DNA of 64,000 nucleotides, taken from positions 186,001 to 250,000 of the forward strand of contig NW_020825361.1 in NCBI RefSeq assembly GCF_003286085.1, given 5' to 3'. The notes below the pieces were generated by a model, which saw nothing but the letters and a program-made list of their open reading frames with translations, was not told the DNA's origin and did not search any database. The translations under genes were made by a program, and so were the position numbers. Source of the DNA: Drosophila persimilis. Taxonomy: Eukaryota; Arthropoda; Insecta; Diptera; Drosophilidae. Below are positions 10,891 to 27,294 of this stretch, in pieces; the first letter of the stretch is position 1; every line of letters starts with the position of its first letter.

Positions 10891-13272
10891 GTGTATATAT
10901 AATTACCTTTCGATTACTCGTATTCATTCCTAACCGACTTCCGCACTGACTTCTCCGATTTCGTTTCGCATCTACTTAGCTTAATAGTTACAGCTAGACT
11001 GGTATATAGCCATATGTATATGTATGTGTATACACCTATATATACTATATATCTGTGTGAGAGTATGTGTATATGTGTTTTTTTCTCAAGGAAAAAGGAT
11101 TCATCATAGACAATCGGGGGAACCATTTGTTTTTTTTTTTTTTTGGTTTTTGGTTTTTGGTTCGCTACAGAAAATTTCTTCACAGCAGAAAAACACACTC
11201 AAAAAAATTACATAACCTCCCCGCGTTCCATTCCATTTTATCAATTTATCGTTTGATTTCTTTGATTAGTAATTAGCCTTTTCCAACATTTTTTTGAGTT
11301 TCTTTTCTCGCTTTCAAGAAACAAACCCCGACATCAATTTTTTTGTTTTTTTTTCTTTCTTTTTTTTTAATATATATATATTTTACAAAAATTTTGATTT
11401 CAGTACCTGATTGCAATGGTTTTAGACAAAAAAAATACAGACACTTGTAATTGTTGTTGTTGGTTGCTTGCTTTAGACATAAATTTGAATATTACTCATA
11501 TGCATGTACATATATGTATACATCTATGTATATATATATATATATATATAGTATAGTATATATTGTTCTAACTTTATGTTTAGGCCATAGTTTGTGGTTT
11601 GGTTTAAATACGAAAACGCTTTCAAAAATTCTACAGGACATAACTTCTCGCACTCTGGCTCTCTCGCTTTTTTCGATTTGCATCGATTTGTTTGCTGATT
11701 TTTGTTGTTGTTTGTTGTAAACTTTAATATGTAAATACACACAATTAGCTATATATATTATGTTAAATATTTTGTTTAAATTTGTTTCTGCCTGCTACGC
11801 TTACGCACTAAGAACCCAAATGAGCAAAGATCTAAGACATATTCGAGTTGCATCATCCGCCCCGTTGCTCCGTTTACATTTTTTAGCACTACGATTCAAT
11901 TTTTCAATAAATATATAATCGTAATCGTTATATACTCGCACTTGCACATATTAGTAAATGGTTAGCTGTGTGTATGATTTATCAATATAAAAAACATTGA
12001 AGGAGGGCACACGAATGGAGTTTTTAATTACAATTGTTTTACGGCTTGATTTCGCGACAGAAATAATGATTGCTGGATCATTATGGGGGGAAAACAGACA
12101 CTAAATAATGTGAGAAAGTGGTCTAAATTGTTATCTATTTGTTTTTATTTTTCACAACCATTTAACGAAGATTGGAGGGTAAGAAAGTGGACTAAGTAGG
12201 ACTATGATCCATAAAAAGCTGCTGAAGAAATGTGATTGAGATTGTGGGCGAGGCCGGGAGCTATGCTCGCATCGAATCGATCAGTTTCGATCAATCCTTT
12301 GCAGCATTCCCTAAATAAAAATGGAAGTTCGTGTTTTATTGTTTCATGGAATGGATGTAGCATAGTATGTACGGATGTATATGACTAGTATTAACTTTCT
12401 GTTGACTGATTCAATTTGTTGCTTGTTGGATTTGTGGTTGTTTTCATAGGCAAAAAGCATATATGTTTCTTTTCATTTAAATTGTTCTCTTATTGCACAT
12501 GGTTTTGTGTATAATATTTTGGTTTTCCTTCTTCGTTTGTTTTTCTTTTAGTAGTTTGTTTTTTTTTTTTCGTTTGTCTCTGTGTACAATAAAGTAAAAG
12601 AAAACTCAAGCTTTTGTTCTCAAGGTTCAGGTAATCAATTTCTAGTCTTATCTGTTGCACTGAGTAGTCTGCGATTTTTGTTTTCTTTTCTTTTTCATTC
12701 GTTTTCCACTCTTGTTTTACACATTAAAGGTATGTATGTATATATATAATATTTGTGGAATTTGTTACGTCATTCGTTATAAAGATATATGCATTTGTGT
12801 ATGTATGTATGTGTATGTGTGTATGCATGTATGTAATACAGATATGGCTGTACCCAATTTTGCTCGTTTTCTTGGAGTTCTTGAGTAAATCATAGGGTAA
12901 AACAATCAATCGATCAACAGATGATGGAACAATAGTACGAGTATATGTTATGTTAGTTGTCATGCTTATAGGTAATGGTCTGAGTCGAGTTGAATTCGCT
13001 GCAAACAATAGTATACATAAGGTCCGTCCATATATCCATATATCCATATATCCATATAGGTATTGCATTGTATTTTATTGCATTTCATTGTTAGTGTTTA
13101 GTGTTTCGTTAGTATGTAAACTAGATAGTTCAAAGTACATATTAGGTAAATTTGTGGATGGCTGAAACAGGTTGTTCTGTATGTTATTTTCTGTGTGGAG
13201 CTGTCTGTCGAAAGGAGATCTTTCTGTAGTGCAACTTCCTCTTCTTATTGTAGTTTGTCAATGGGGCTTTTG

Positions 13273-13310
<38 letters not shown>

Positions 13311-13680
13311 CATTTAATTTTTTGTTTGTTGTTGTTTGGCTGCTGCAGTGCTAAAAGTTAACTATAATTATCTTTGTTTTCGGTTTTGTTTTTGTTTTTT
13401 GTCGGTTTCAAGCTTTGATTTGTTCTCTTCGTCAATTGTTGCTCAATTGGTTTTTTGGTCATTTGGTTTAGCAAGCGGTTTCAATCATTTGTTTCAATCA
13501 TTTTGTTGCTGTTTGCTTTTGCTTTTGCTGTTGCGGTTTTGTAATTGATTCAAAGGGAAGACATAACATTCTATAGAAAAAGGTTCCTAACTGATTTCGG
13601 TTTCTCGTTTATTTAGTAAATATATAAATGTATATATGTATATATATTTCTGAATATAATTTAAAGCACTCTTACATTTA

Positions 13681-13715
<35 letters not shown>

Positions 13716-16701
13716 GTATATAGTTTTTTTTTTGTATTTTTTTTTTTTACTTTTTTATCCAATTTTCGTAATCCATTTGTTGTATGATGTGTAAATATCA
13801 ATAACTGTTTGCTACTCGTACAATAAGACAATATAGATGCTTATATATTTGTTGTTTGGTGCCACTATATATATGTATATATATGGTATATATATACGTA
13901 TACATATATAAATAATTTGTGAGTGTCCAAGTGTCGAAAGATTGGGGAGAGGAGTTCAACTTCCGTACCCGATACTTCAGAAGTGTGTGCATTTAGTTTT
14001 TCTTTTTTTTTTTTTTGGTTTTTTTTTTGTAGAGAGGAGTAGAGGATAGTAGGCCTAGGAGGTTGGACCTGCCCCAAAGCACAGCTCTACTCGTGTATAG
14101 AAACTTTTGTACCAGGCATAAGAAAACTCGATTGAACCCTTTGGAAACGATTTCCCAACATTCCAACATTTTCGTGTAAAAAGCACAACGAAATAAATGT
14201 CTTACCCACTTTCCAAACTTTCCCACTGCTTCTTTCCCACTGAATCTAACTAGATCTACTCCTTCGTTTCGTATTTCGTATTTATTGTGTTTGTTTGTAG
14301 GAATGACACCTCCCTTAAGTATATATATCCATATACATACATATACATACATGTGTATACGTGTATAATATATTTTTCATATGTATATATATATAATTTA
14401 ATATTATATTTATAAGACAACATTCAAACACTTAAGATGGTTCGTTAAGTTAATAAATAGGTTTTTTTTTTCGATTTCGTTTTCAATTTTGTTTTGTTTT
14501 TGTTTTTTTATCATTTGTTAAAATATCAAAAGTGGATGGAATTATGTGATTCTAGTTATTACACGCACTCTATATGTATACATATTTATATATTCATCAT
14601 TTCTTGATAATACAATTCATTTCTCAATGGTTTTTGTTTTGCTGCCTGAAAAAATTCGGACCAAAATGTGGTTCTTCGTTTTTTTTGTTTCTTGGGAGGG
14701 GATTTACCATTTTATGTGTTGCCTTCACTTTTGGTATAACTATATACAAAAATATCTGTAGAGATTTTTTGCCGTAAAATGGTGTGTAGATATACATATA
14801 ATTGTTAAATGAAACCATTTTTGCAAAAAAATTACAAAATTAGGATTTCTCTAGGGGGATTGCTCAATGCTAGAATTGAATTGGAATACGAGTAAGAGTA
14901 ATTTTCACACACGCAATATTCAATAAAATATTGTCAGCTCTGCAGGGAGAGAAGGGATAGAGAGGCGGTTATCGATATCGATTGACGTTCGATGAAGATT
15001 GCTGGAAAAGTGAGAGAGTCCAAAATGTAAGTTTGAGTTTTGGCTTAAAGGTACAGTTACCATTTAGAATGCTATTCTTTTCGTTTTCGTCACTTGTGCT
15101 TAATTCTTTTGTCGATTTCTTCTTTATTGTATAATTGGTTCAAAAGTTTTTCTCAGTGTATGCACGTGTGTGTGTGTGTTACCTTCCTCTCTTTTTGGGG
15201 TCTCAGCTGAAAATCATTCGTGGTACAAAATCGTATAATGCCTACATTGTGGGTCTTTCAACCAATTTTTCCCTCCTTCGTTTCTAACTTTTGTAAAGAA
15301 AGCGTTTAAATCCGGACCGGACTGTGGCGCACTAAAAAAAATATTTTTTTTTTGTTTAAATCATTTTTCAATTTGTTTAAATCAAAAGAAAGATATGTTC
15401 CTTTGCTATCTCCTTCGTTTTGCTCAATAAATAAATATTGTCTTTTTTAGTAATTTAGTTCATTAAATCTTTAAAATTTGTATACTATCTTTCATTTGTA
15501 TATTTTTGTTTATAAATTATTTATACACATACATATAAAGCACATCAAAAGCAACCAAACACAAAAAAACCCACACACGCACACACACAAAAAATTATGC
15601 ATGAAAAATGTTCCAAAAATCAATCAAAAATGATTAAAAACAAATAATATTTGTCGATTGAACACTATCACAGGCGGGGGACAGGGTGTAGTGAGTGGGG
15701 ACTGGGGGGCCTTTGGTGGCTAAAAATACTTGTTCCTATCCAAGTCTAAGTTTAGAGATACAAATGGAGTGGGTGGACAAAAAGACCTAGAAGATGGACC
15801 TGATCTGCTCTCGGGGACAGCAGCAACAATTGAAACTAGTTTCTCGGTTCGCCTGCATTCGATTCGTCTGGGTTCAAGGCATACTCGTATATAGTAGGGT
15901 ATATATATTCGTATCGATGTATACATGGATGTAGGCCTAAGAGTTGAGTGGGTGTGGTGGCATGCAAAAGTTTACTTATCGTTTCGTTTAAATAGTCTGC
16001 CTTTTGCGAGTAAAATGGTAAAAGGTGTAAAAAGCCTAACGAGTACAGTCAGCAAAAATGGTATAAGTTGGTTTCTGTAGTTCTGTAGTTATTACACGTA
16101 CATATATGAATGTAAATAGTTTTGTTTTTTTTTTTGTTCGTTTTTTCGTTTTCATTTTGGATCATTTATAATGTATGTATAAAGTTTTTATCTAACACAA
16201 ATCAGAGCTAAGCATCAAATGATCGAAATGTTCCTTTTGTGACCACACACACAAGGGTTAAATGTAGGTAGAAGAACAGTTAGCTTGGTTCTACAGGAAC
16301 ATTTACATATATATATATTTATATTATATATATTTTATATTGGTGTCGCCCTTAACCCTTGTACTATTAACTAAATGATGCCCAAAAAAAAAATCGCATG
16401 TAAATTTTGTTAAATAATTATTTTTGGTGTCATTTTTCATATGGTAAAACTCCTTTTTGTTCAAGTAAATTTATATATGTATATACGTATCATATTTCTT
16501 GATCAATTCTAGTTCAATATTCTTTATTTTAATCTCGTTTTGAGGCAGCTTTTTTATAGTTTTTTTGTTTTGTTTTCAAAGACAACTCATAAATATCTCA
16601 AGACTTGTTGTTGTTGGTTTAAAGTTGAAACATTTATATGAATATACAAATACATATACAGTACATGTATACACTATATATTAGTTTCGGGTGTACACAT
16701 T

Positions 16702-16748
<47 letters not shown>

Positions 16749-19700
16749 ATATGTATATGTATGTACCATTCGAAAAAATGTCTTTTGTGCCATCCTTTTT
16801 TTCTTAATAGTTTTTTGTTTTTTTCTTCATTTTTGTTTTATTGTATTGCACTTTGAATTTTCTTCCTTTTTGTTTAGTTTAATTAAAATGCCCAACAATT
16901 TGTTTTTGTTTTTTGGTTGCTTAATGGGAGATTGTTTTGGTTTGTTAATTGGTTTTTTGCTTTTCGTTTTTCTTTAACTATACAACATCAAAAATAACTC
17001 ACATAAAATTCATTCAACATCTTATCGTTTAGGCTAGAGTACACATGTATATGTCTGTATATATATATATATATATATCATGTATACATCATGTATATAT
17101 ATATATATGGTGTATATAATTCATAAAACACTCTAATTTTAATATGTTTTGTTTGGATTTGCTGTCGTACACACACACACATGTATGTAAACCCCATTAT
17201 CCCCATCCGATATCTACTATAATATAGTATATATATTATGTATGTATATTTATCATAATGCAATACAATTAGTTGACTGTATATTTGGTGCCCAAAAATA
17301 TTGTTGCTGTCTTGGTTGACTGTGTTTGTTTGTTTTCTTCCTTATTTTTTGTTTGTTTGTTTTTTTTTTTTGTTTTCCTGCCCCATCCGACGTGATGCGA
17401 TACCACAAAAAATGTAATTTGCGGTCTATAAAATACATCTGTTTTTTGTTTAATATGGTTTTATGCTAAATTACAAATCGTATTCTTTTGGGTAACCTAT
17501 TTTTATTTAAAGCCTTTTGACAACACAGGGAATTTGTTCATTTATCTTATTGGGTTTATCTCTGCTCCTCTCTGCTCTGCTTCTCTCCGTTTCGGTATCT
17601 TCTTATATTTGAAATTGTTGATTATTTTTTCGTTTTTCGTTTTGTTTTGTTCTCTATGTGGTAGTCTATGATGAATAATGTGAAAATACTCGAAACAGGA
17701 CTGCTCCCGGTGTGTTTGTGTGTGTGTTGAAACATCGTTAAATTACTTGACAAAATTCTTTAGCTGTTGGCTCGACATCTTTCGCAAACGCTTTCGGAAG
17801 AGTGCTTCTGTTTCTGTATCTGTATCTGTGTTCGTTCCCCTAATAGTACATATATCCACTTACATATGTAATTTACTATAAATACTATAATTTAAAAATT
17901 TTGCCAAGGCTCGCACATTTTTATACGGTTTCTATTTGTTTTTTTTTTTGGTCAAATCTTAATTTAGATATATGTATTTCATTATTTTTTTGCCATTTTT
18001 GTTGTATTTATTATCGATTTATATGCATACGTTTTTATTTTTGTTTTTTTTTCGCTTGTGTAAATTTTGTTGTATTTGTAATAATATTTTCTACGCTCTT
18101 GTTTTACACATAAAAAGATTCTATATTTTGGTTTTTTTGGTTTTTGTGGTTTTTGGTGCACAAGCCCCAGAAACAATGTTTTTTGTTTTTTGAAATTGTT
18201 AGTTTGCGGATCCTTGCTATATAATTATTGCTCTATAGTTGTAGACATTTTTTGTATATCATAATACATATATTTGTGTGTCTTTTTATACACGTTTGTA
18301 TCTTTTATAGTATGTATGCATATATACACATATATATATAGGTTTGTATATGCTACTAGTTGTATGTTTTATGTTGCTGTTTTTTCTTTTGGTAATACAC
18401 TGAGAGAAATTAGGAAGTTGGTGTCTCATTTGTTGTTTTGTTTCATTTCGTTTGTTGCTTTAGTATCTGTTTGTTTTGTTGTTTCGGTTGTATGAAAATT
18501 CTAGAAAAATAAAAGCTTTCTTATTGCTTCTGTTTTCATATGTTTTTTGTCGTCTCCCATTACATATAGTACATATACCCGTCGATCGATCGATCTGGCC
18601 TAAGCACGAAAAAACTTGTATTCTGTTTTTGTTTTGTATTGTTTTGTTTTTTTTTTTTGCTTTGTTTCGTTTCGTTTTGCTTTGTTTGCTTTCTTTTACT
18701 TTGTATTGCAAATTTTGTTACTATCTTTTGTTGCTACTTCTGATCCTTGCATTGCTATATTCTAGTAAATATGTATATATATATATGGTATGTCTATACT
18801 TTATGTATATGTATATTTGGTTTTCTTTAAGATTTATTCAATTTGTTTGGTTTGTCAAAAAAGGACTCACTACATTTCCACCCCCCTTCTCTTTGTTGGG
18901 GGGCTCTCTATGTTGTTCTCTATCATGAATCGTGGCACTATAGTTATTAGTTTACTGTATGGTTTCCTCTATTACACATATACACTTAAACTTATATGTC
19001 CAAAAAACCCTGCACAAGCACACGTACACCGAAAAAAAGAACGGAAAAGTGAGCAACAATCAATCGAATAAAAAACCATACATAAATTTAAAAACAGTTC
19101 GAGAAAACCAATCCCTATATGGTGTATAAGTACTACATACGAATATATCAGCACAGTGTAAACACTATGCCAACAAACAGAGCTTCATTTCATTTCGGTT
19201 TTGTTTTGATTTTGGTTTTTTTTGTTTTGTTTTTTGTTATCTAAATATTTTTTTGTTAGTGTAAATAATTTTCACTGATATGTACGCAAATTTTAACACA
19301 AAAACTCTTCCGAGGGAGTTTCTCACATTAATTTGTTGTTGTTGTTGTTGTTGTTGGTGTTTATCTCTCAAATTTGTTTTCAATCTTTTTTGTTTTGTTT
19401 TTGTTTTACTTTACTTTAGGGCGGTGATTGGATCTCAAGCTAAAAGCGTTGATTGAAGCGTAGTTTTGATTGGTAGATGATTTGAGTGCAGAAGTAAGTA
19501 GAACCGCAACATTCAGCTGAATTAAACCTAAATAAATTGAATTGAACAAAACGTATCAAGTGTAATTGAAAATAAAAAATAAAATCATGTCTGAATATTT
19601 CAACAAAAAAATTGCTGCATACTCGTATATTTTGTCATATCATAGCATAAAAACAGAACAGAGAACAAACGATGATCAATGTAGGATACAAAAACATTTG

Positions 19701-21218
19701 TTAATTCGTTAATTACTACATTTTAATCCCTGGTTTCCCTATATTGATTTACCTATACATCTATATTAATATCATACTTGATCATACGCACAAGAAATTC
19801 ACAAAAGCTGAACACAACTCTCAATATAATTCACATTCGTTCATTTCTTTTCTGTCGTGATTACAACTATTACACACAAATGTTAAAATAAGGCAAATTA
19901 AAGTTAAAAACTAAATACATTGATTTTTGAATTATTCAAATTGAATATTTCTATGTGGTGTTGACCTGAGGAACTTCTTTAGTTTATTAATTCATCATTG
20001 AAGGCAAATCATACGAGTATATTACTGATTTCATACTTTCGTTCATTAGGGGAATTGAACTTTAAAGATATTTGCGTTACTATTTGTATTTCATTAGTTC
20101 ATTAGATTCTCTATTACTTTGTGTTTTTTTATTAGTTTTTTTGGTTTTACTTTTCTTTAAATTGTAACTTGACAAATGGTTTTGCTCACTTGGTGTTTCG
20201 ATCATACAATTTTGCTTTAATTTAGCCTAATTTCATGTTCAAATAGTTCTTGGTGTTCTGGCCTTAGTTTAGTTCTTGTTTGTTTGGTTTTTGTAATTGA
20301 TTTGCTTGCTTTGAGTTTTGATAATGTTTGTTAGTTTTATCGTGTGTGGTGTATTGTAAACTTGCTTTTGATTACATATTTTTTTCCTATTTTTTCAGTT
20401 TTCACCGCTTAATGTGTAATTAATGTTCTAGGTATACAATATATATTCAATAGCTTTGTTCAGTAATTGATTGCTTGTCGTTAAATGGTTTTTTATCATT
20501 CCTTTATCAAATTGTCCCTTTCCTTTCCTTTGCTGCCTGCCAAATACTAAGTCCCAAAATGCATCCTCACTTTTCATTCGTTTATAACATTTCGCTCTTT
20601 TGGTTGGATTTTTTTTTTTTTTTTTTATCTGTGTGTTTGTTCTGTTATGTTCCTCATTCAATTTCTTCAATTATTTGATTTCAACTAGTTTTACTCCGAA
20701 TCTGGTTTTCCGTCTGCTGTTTTAATTTTTTTTTTTTTTTGTCTATAATAAGGCGAAAAATATCATCAAAAAATTGACGTACACTAGATTGTATTTCTGT
20801 TGGTTTTTCTTCATTCTGCTTTTGTTTTTCTTGTTGCTGTTGGTTTCTATCAATTATTGTTTTACATATATGTAAGTATATGTATTCATGTATATAAGTA
20901 TGTATATGTATGCTAATGCCATGTGTATATATATCGATTTAGTAAATTTGTTTGTTTTGTTTTCCGATTTCTTAATTATTCAGACAACGCCGTTTTAGTG
21001 GGGACTGTCTCTAAATAAGTTGAGTTTTTATACTATGTTTTTTTCTTTTTTTTTTGTTTTTTTTTTAATTTTTTTTTTTAGAGTAGAGTTGGAGCTTCAA
21101 CGCTTCCGATCATGGCTAATACATTTAAAAATGTTGTTTGGTTTCTTTCATTTCATTTAAATTAAATAAAATACATAATATATTTGTGGTTTGTTTTGTA
21201 TATGTCTGCTTGTATATG

Positions 21219-21253
<35 letters not shown>

Positions 21254-21489
21254 GTATATATATATAGATATATGCTTTTTTTATACATTTATATTAAAAT
21301 AATTTGATGTATAAAGCGTTTTTTTTGTTTTGTTTTTGTTATATTACTTTATTTTTCTTTAAAAATTTAACTAAATGCAAATATGATACAAGACAAGGCT
21401 TTTAAGGGAGCGGGACAAAAAACTATGAGAAGGGCTTGGGTTTGAGGGGTGGTGGGTGATGGTGGGGGTGTTGGTAGAGGCCTTTGATG

Positions 21490-21494
<5 letters not shown>

Positions 21495-21565
<71 letters not shown>
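21495..21565. repeat. (TG)n microsatellite, about 35 units
   Basis: A nearly perfect TG run within the inferred mei-P26 3'UTR, reading as (CA)n in the transcript. A useful polymorphic marker; in the RNA it would give a long CA-repeat. Confidence 0.95.
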
Positions 21566-21567
<2 letters not shown>

Positions 21568-22139
21568 GTGTATGTATTAGTAGTTAACTAGACCCTTGAC
21601 TGACTGATTGCCTGAGCCCAAAGAGAGATAACCCAATCGAAGCGAAGGGCCTCCATCCATGAGTAACTCCCTCCAAATATATTCACATTCAATATGTATA
21701 TCTCGTATATGTATAGTGTTCTATGTCCTATATCTGCACTCTGCACTCTCCTCTTCTCAACAAGAAAATTGTTTTGCATTTCATAAGCGTCGCATTGAGG
21801 AACAAATTATTCAACAAATTCTGTAAGAAATGTCTTGCGCAAATCCCCAACCCACCCATTCATCGTTCGTCGTTCGTCGTTACTCGTATTAATAATCGCT
21901 TATCATTGACCTTTAATCGTTAGTTAGTTTTCTGGTAAGTTCTAGCATTAGCACTGCTATCAATTGGTTACATTTCTTTGTCATTTGCAATTCTACTGAG
22001 CAAAATTCTCAAAAATATTTCACATTTTTCGGCTTTTTTTTTGCTATCGACTTTCGTTCGTTATCCATTTCCATTTATTTTCAACCACATACAAACAGAA
22101 AAAAAAAGTTAAATAAAACAAAATTAATACGCTTCACAC

Positions 22140-22168
22140 TAATAATAATAATAATAATTAACATAATC

Positions 22169-22204
<36 letters not shown>
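22140..22204. repeat. (AAT)n microsatellite
   Basis: AAT repeat in two blocks separated by a short interruption (AATTAACATAATC), within the inferred mei-P26 3'UTR. Confidence 0.9.
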
Positions 22205-25200
22205 GAGGTGACAATAGTTCATAATTTACACGGTAATAATTCTTAATTGGTTTGCTCGAAACAATTTCTTTTCGATTGTATAAAAAATCTTTGGCAGCAT
22301 CTTTATAAAAGGTTTCCTTCCTTCACATTGCCAAATTATTGACTACAAACTCGTATGTATATTTTTATAGGTAGGAATTAACATAGCTATATTGTATATA
22401 AAGTTTTTGAGAAACATGTGTGTCTGTGTCTGTGTCTGTATTTGATGTGTATCCGTGTGTGTGTGTGTATGGATTAAGAGTACATTTGAATATTTTCTAA
22501 TAAGCTTAAAAAATTAGTTTGGAGTTTCTGTTGGAGTACATCAAAGTAAAATTGAACAAAAAAAAAGACGCTAAAGTACAAGGAATAGGAAACAGAAGAT
22601 TTTATGTATATATAGACAATATAAATATATATATATATATAGGCATGTATATATATTTAGTATATATGTAGATAATGTAGATGTAAAGAGTTAAGGTGGA
22701 AAGCTTTCACTTTGTCACAATATACACAGTAAGCAACTAAGAAAATATCTCTTCATAGTTTATCTCCTTTTCGTTCGCCCGATTTCTTTGGATATTCACT
22801 CATCCTTCGTTAAGTTTAGAGCTTTAGGGCGCCCAGGGGCAAAAGAACACTTGAGGAGTGGTGTGTTTGTCAGTGGTCACGGGTGTTCGGTTCGGAAAGT
22901 GTGGGAGGGATGGATGGATGGTTATCCGGAGAGCAGTAGTTCGTCTGTTCCCTCTCGGCGTTAATCTTGTTACGTTTCATAAGCTTTTACGGATTACGTC
23001 TAATTAACTTGGCTTAAGCCGTAATGTAGTACATACGTATTCAAAATCGTTTTCTAGCTTTATAATACGTTACAGTGTTGGTAAGTTTTACAGTGTGTTA
23101 CAGAGTTTCGTTAGGTTTGTATAACGTCACAAGTGTTTCGTTTGGTTTACATTTCGTTACGGTCTTTCGATAGCTGTCGTCGACATCCCCTTACCAAAAC
23201 CCTCCAAAAATCGTTGACTAGTTCTGGCTCTAATTCTGATTCTGGTTGCATTCGTGCGGCCCCACCCCCCGTGCCACATCCACACACCTGCATCTCCGTC
23301 TACACAAAGTGTCCCCTTTATGCCGCACATGCACTAAAAATATATATATATATTTTCGCTAGAAATTATATAGTTTAGTTTACACATAATATGTGGGTGT
23401 AAATGGTTCTCCCGTCGTCAAGTTGCATAATCTCAACTAAATTGTAAATTTGATTTAAACTTAAGCACATTTTTTGTTTATTTTTACTTAAAAATTTGTA
23501 TGCCATAGGAAATAAATTTGTTGGTTGGTTGTTTTTTTGCTTTGTGGTTTTGTGGTTTTTTGTTTTTTGGTGTGGAAAAAGTTTCAAAAAAAGCATCACT
23601 TAAAAATTCAGTAATATCATTTCTTTTAAACTAAAATTGTAAAATTTTAAATTTCCATTAAAGCAATGCTTGATATTTTCCATTCTGTCTGTGTGTGTAT
23701 GTGTGTTTTTTTTTAACAAAGAGAAAATAAATCGAAAAAAAACTTGAGAAATACATGTTTTGTAGTTTTGTTGTTTTATAAAATAAAAGCGTGTGGAATT
23801 ACAATTTCATTTGAAGGCTTACCATAAAAACTAGAAACAAATGTAAATTGGTTTTTGTATAACAGTTTTTGAGTTTTCTTTTGTTGACTAAAATGAATAA
23901 AATTAGTACAACATAAAATCAATATTAAGAACGGCAAAGAAGAAAACAAACATTTTGGTATATAATTTGCATTGCATTTGAGTGTTGCCGAAAACCTTTC
24001 GTCTTAATACTTTTGCAATTAAAGTTAATGCAGAAATACAACTCAAAGAATACAGCAGGAATGAAAAAAAGGGACACAGGGAAAGGGAATTCGGGAGGGA
24101 AAACAAGTGAATAATTAGAGAAAGAATTTAAAAACTAAAGAGGTGTCTGTTAAATTCAAATTACAACAAAAAAACGACTTTATGTTGGTATTGTACTTGG
24201 TTTATATAACATGTTGTTCTTAATTTAATAAACGAAAAATCATAAAAAATAATTAAATTAAAAATTAGTGTTTCAACAGCCAAATTGTTTCACAAAAAAT
24301 TGCATTTTTCATTTTAACCCTCCCTCTTACGATCTCACTCTCGCTTTCTATCTCTTTAGACCCGGGTCTCTATCCATCTATCCATCCATCAACAGCTTTT
24401 GTGTTTTGTTTTATAATTTCAATGATTAACATAATAAGAATCGTTTCACAAATTGTTCGTCTAGTTATTGTTTAAGTCTAAATTATATGTGTAGCCTCAC
24501 ACGTAACAGAAAAACTTAAAAAAAAAAAAACACAAATCATTTAAATTACGCAATAGTAATAGTATGTATGATACGTTATTCAAATAATTAGTGTACTCGT
24601 TTTTAAAAACAACTTAACATTTAAAATATGTATAGGTATATGGTATATGGTATAGTATATGTGTTTGTGTGTGTTTATACAGATTAAAACTATAGTTTAG
24701 GAATTAAAAAATGACAAGATATAAAACAGTTGTTCACGCTTTCGCGGGAGTTACAATTAAATGAAAGTTTTTTTGTTTGCTGTTTAAAACATCGAAAAGG
24801 AATCGCGGAAATAAAGCCACATTATGACAAAACGAAAGTGTTTAAAATACAAATAGATTCGTTTCGTTGTATTAATATGTATAGGTTTGTTGTTGTTCTT
24901 TTTTCCTTTGTTGAGTGAGTGTGCTTTGTTTTTTTTTGTTTTTTTTTTTGGGCGATTTTGGGGGTGTGTGGTGTGTATATAATAAATGTGGTAACAGCCT
25001 ATAAAAAATAAGTTGCTTGCTTCGCTTTGCTTTCTCGCTCAACTTCCATCGAAATAAATTGCATTTTGAATTGCATTTATCGTTTCGTTACTTCAACGCT
25101 TTAAATATAGATAATAATAATAATAATGTTACACAGAACTAAAAAAAAAAAAAACACAAAAAGAGTTCACAACTATTGTACTTATTCGTATAAGAGAACG

Positions 25201-27294
25201 CAAAATGAATAAATCATATTATAAATCTTACGATATATGGTAGATATATATCTGTGCTTTTTTTGTTTTCTTTTGTTTTTTAAGTTTTTTGTTTTTGTTA
25301 TTTTGTTTTTTTTTTTTTGTAAAATAATAATGTCTTGGGAGTAAACCAGCCTTATATTGTATTACAACGGGAAAGAAATGTTGCATGTATCCATACATAG
25401 TATATCATCGTAAATGTTTCCCTAGATCTCTACATCTATAGATCTCCAGATGTATATATATATGGTTCTGTGTGTGTGTTTATGTCTGTGTGGTATGGTG
25501 TGGTGTGCCTGCGGATACCATGCACAAGTTTTATATACATGTTTTTTATTATTTTTTTTTTTTTGTATATAAGCAAAAGGAATATCGTTTTGTTTTGTTT
25601 TTAATTTTTTTGTTAACAATGTATATAAGAACTTAAAAAATAAGTTTTGTTTGCTTTGTAGGTTTTTTTACGCTTTTCACTTCTGCTCTGTCTGTTCTTT
25701 CGGTTGTTTCTGTTTTACATTGTATTACATGTTATATTTGTTGGCCATATGCGCGAATTTTGTTTGGTTTTGGTTTGGTTTGTTAGCTTACAGATTAATT
25801 TGTATGTTGAGTTGGTTGGTTGGTTGGTTGGTTGGTTTTTGTAGTGGCAGAACGCAGCACGCATAAACGTCACGTACCAACCTATCAAGAATGTGTGGTT
25901 TTTTTCATGGGTTCAGCGCGCATGCCTGCCTGATCCTGATCCTGCTATTAAGTTAGTTATACGAGTTTTAGGTATATGTATATTGCCCCGACACATTCAT
26001 TCCCCATTCATTATATTTGCCTCTGTTTCTTGTTTGTTTGTGGTGTACTGTGTCGTGTTTTTTTCTCTATTTATCGCTAACGTCTCCTCCTTCCCACTCC
26101 CTCTCTCTCTCTTTCTCTCTTCTGGTTTTTTTTGTATATATATGGCAAAGTCATATAGTCATAGGATTTCACATATATGTTTAAGATATATATATATATG
26201 TATATATATAATTTTGTAGTTTTTGTTTTTCATATATTCATATATATATATATTTATATATAAATAGATATCACCTTATATAAGCAGCGTAAGGAAAAAC
26301 CTAAACAATTTCATTTTGTTTTGTTTAAATTTCATGTGTTTTTTGTTTGTTAGTTGTTTGGTTTCAGTTTGTTTTTCACGAAATCAAATGAAAACTACTT
26401 AGATTTCATCTTCTCCTCCGTCATACCGTCCATTCATCCCATCCTCTATAATTATTGCCTGTACGCGACCTCTGATGACGCCCTCAACAAATTGTTTAAT
26501 CCTGTTTCTACACTTCTCCTTTCCTCTCCTCTCTCTTCTCTCTTCGCTCTTCGTTCGTCTGTCTCTCTCTCTTTTTTCGTTTAATTTTTACATTTTAGCA
26601 AAAAAAAAGATGTGCACAAAAAGTTGCACATTTTGCTAGATATACATAGGTGTAGAACTTTATATATACATATATATATATACGCATATATTTAGGCATA
26701 TACATATATATACACATATGTATTGTATATATGCGTGTTTTGTTTCGTTTGGTTTATAGAAAAAGATTCTGGAAGGGTTTATACACAAAAAAGCTAATCG
26801 GTCGATATAACAATATATATGTATGTCTATATAGATAATAAGTAACATGTATAGTAGTGTTTGTGTGTGTGTGTTTGTTCGTGTGTGTGTGATAGTGTAT
26901 TTTATGACAATTTTAACAAGAACAGAACCTTATGACAAAAAGTATGATAATGAAAAACAGATTTAAAAAAGTTTTTAAAAAACATTTTGAAATTATCGGA
27001 TTTTCATTTTTGTTGTTTTTTTTTTTTGTTTAGGTTTTTTTAGACTGACTAAAATATTTGTTGTTGGTTTTTCGTTTGTTAGATTTTTTGGATGTTTGGT
27101 TTTGTTTTGTTTTTAATAGTAGCGCTAATTGTTTTTTGTTTTGTTTTGTTTTTTTTATATTAGAGATCAAAAATAGTATTTGTTGCATTTTGTTTTATCA
27201 TTTCATTTTGTTGTTGTTTTGTCGCCGTTGTTATGCGCCTTGTTTTGTTTCATTATTATTTAAAAGGATTTTTGGTTTTCGAGATTTTGTTTGT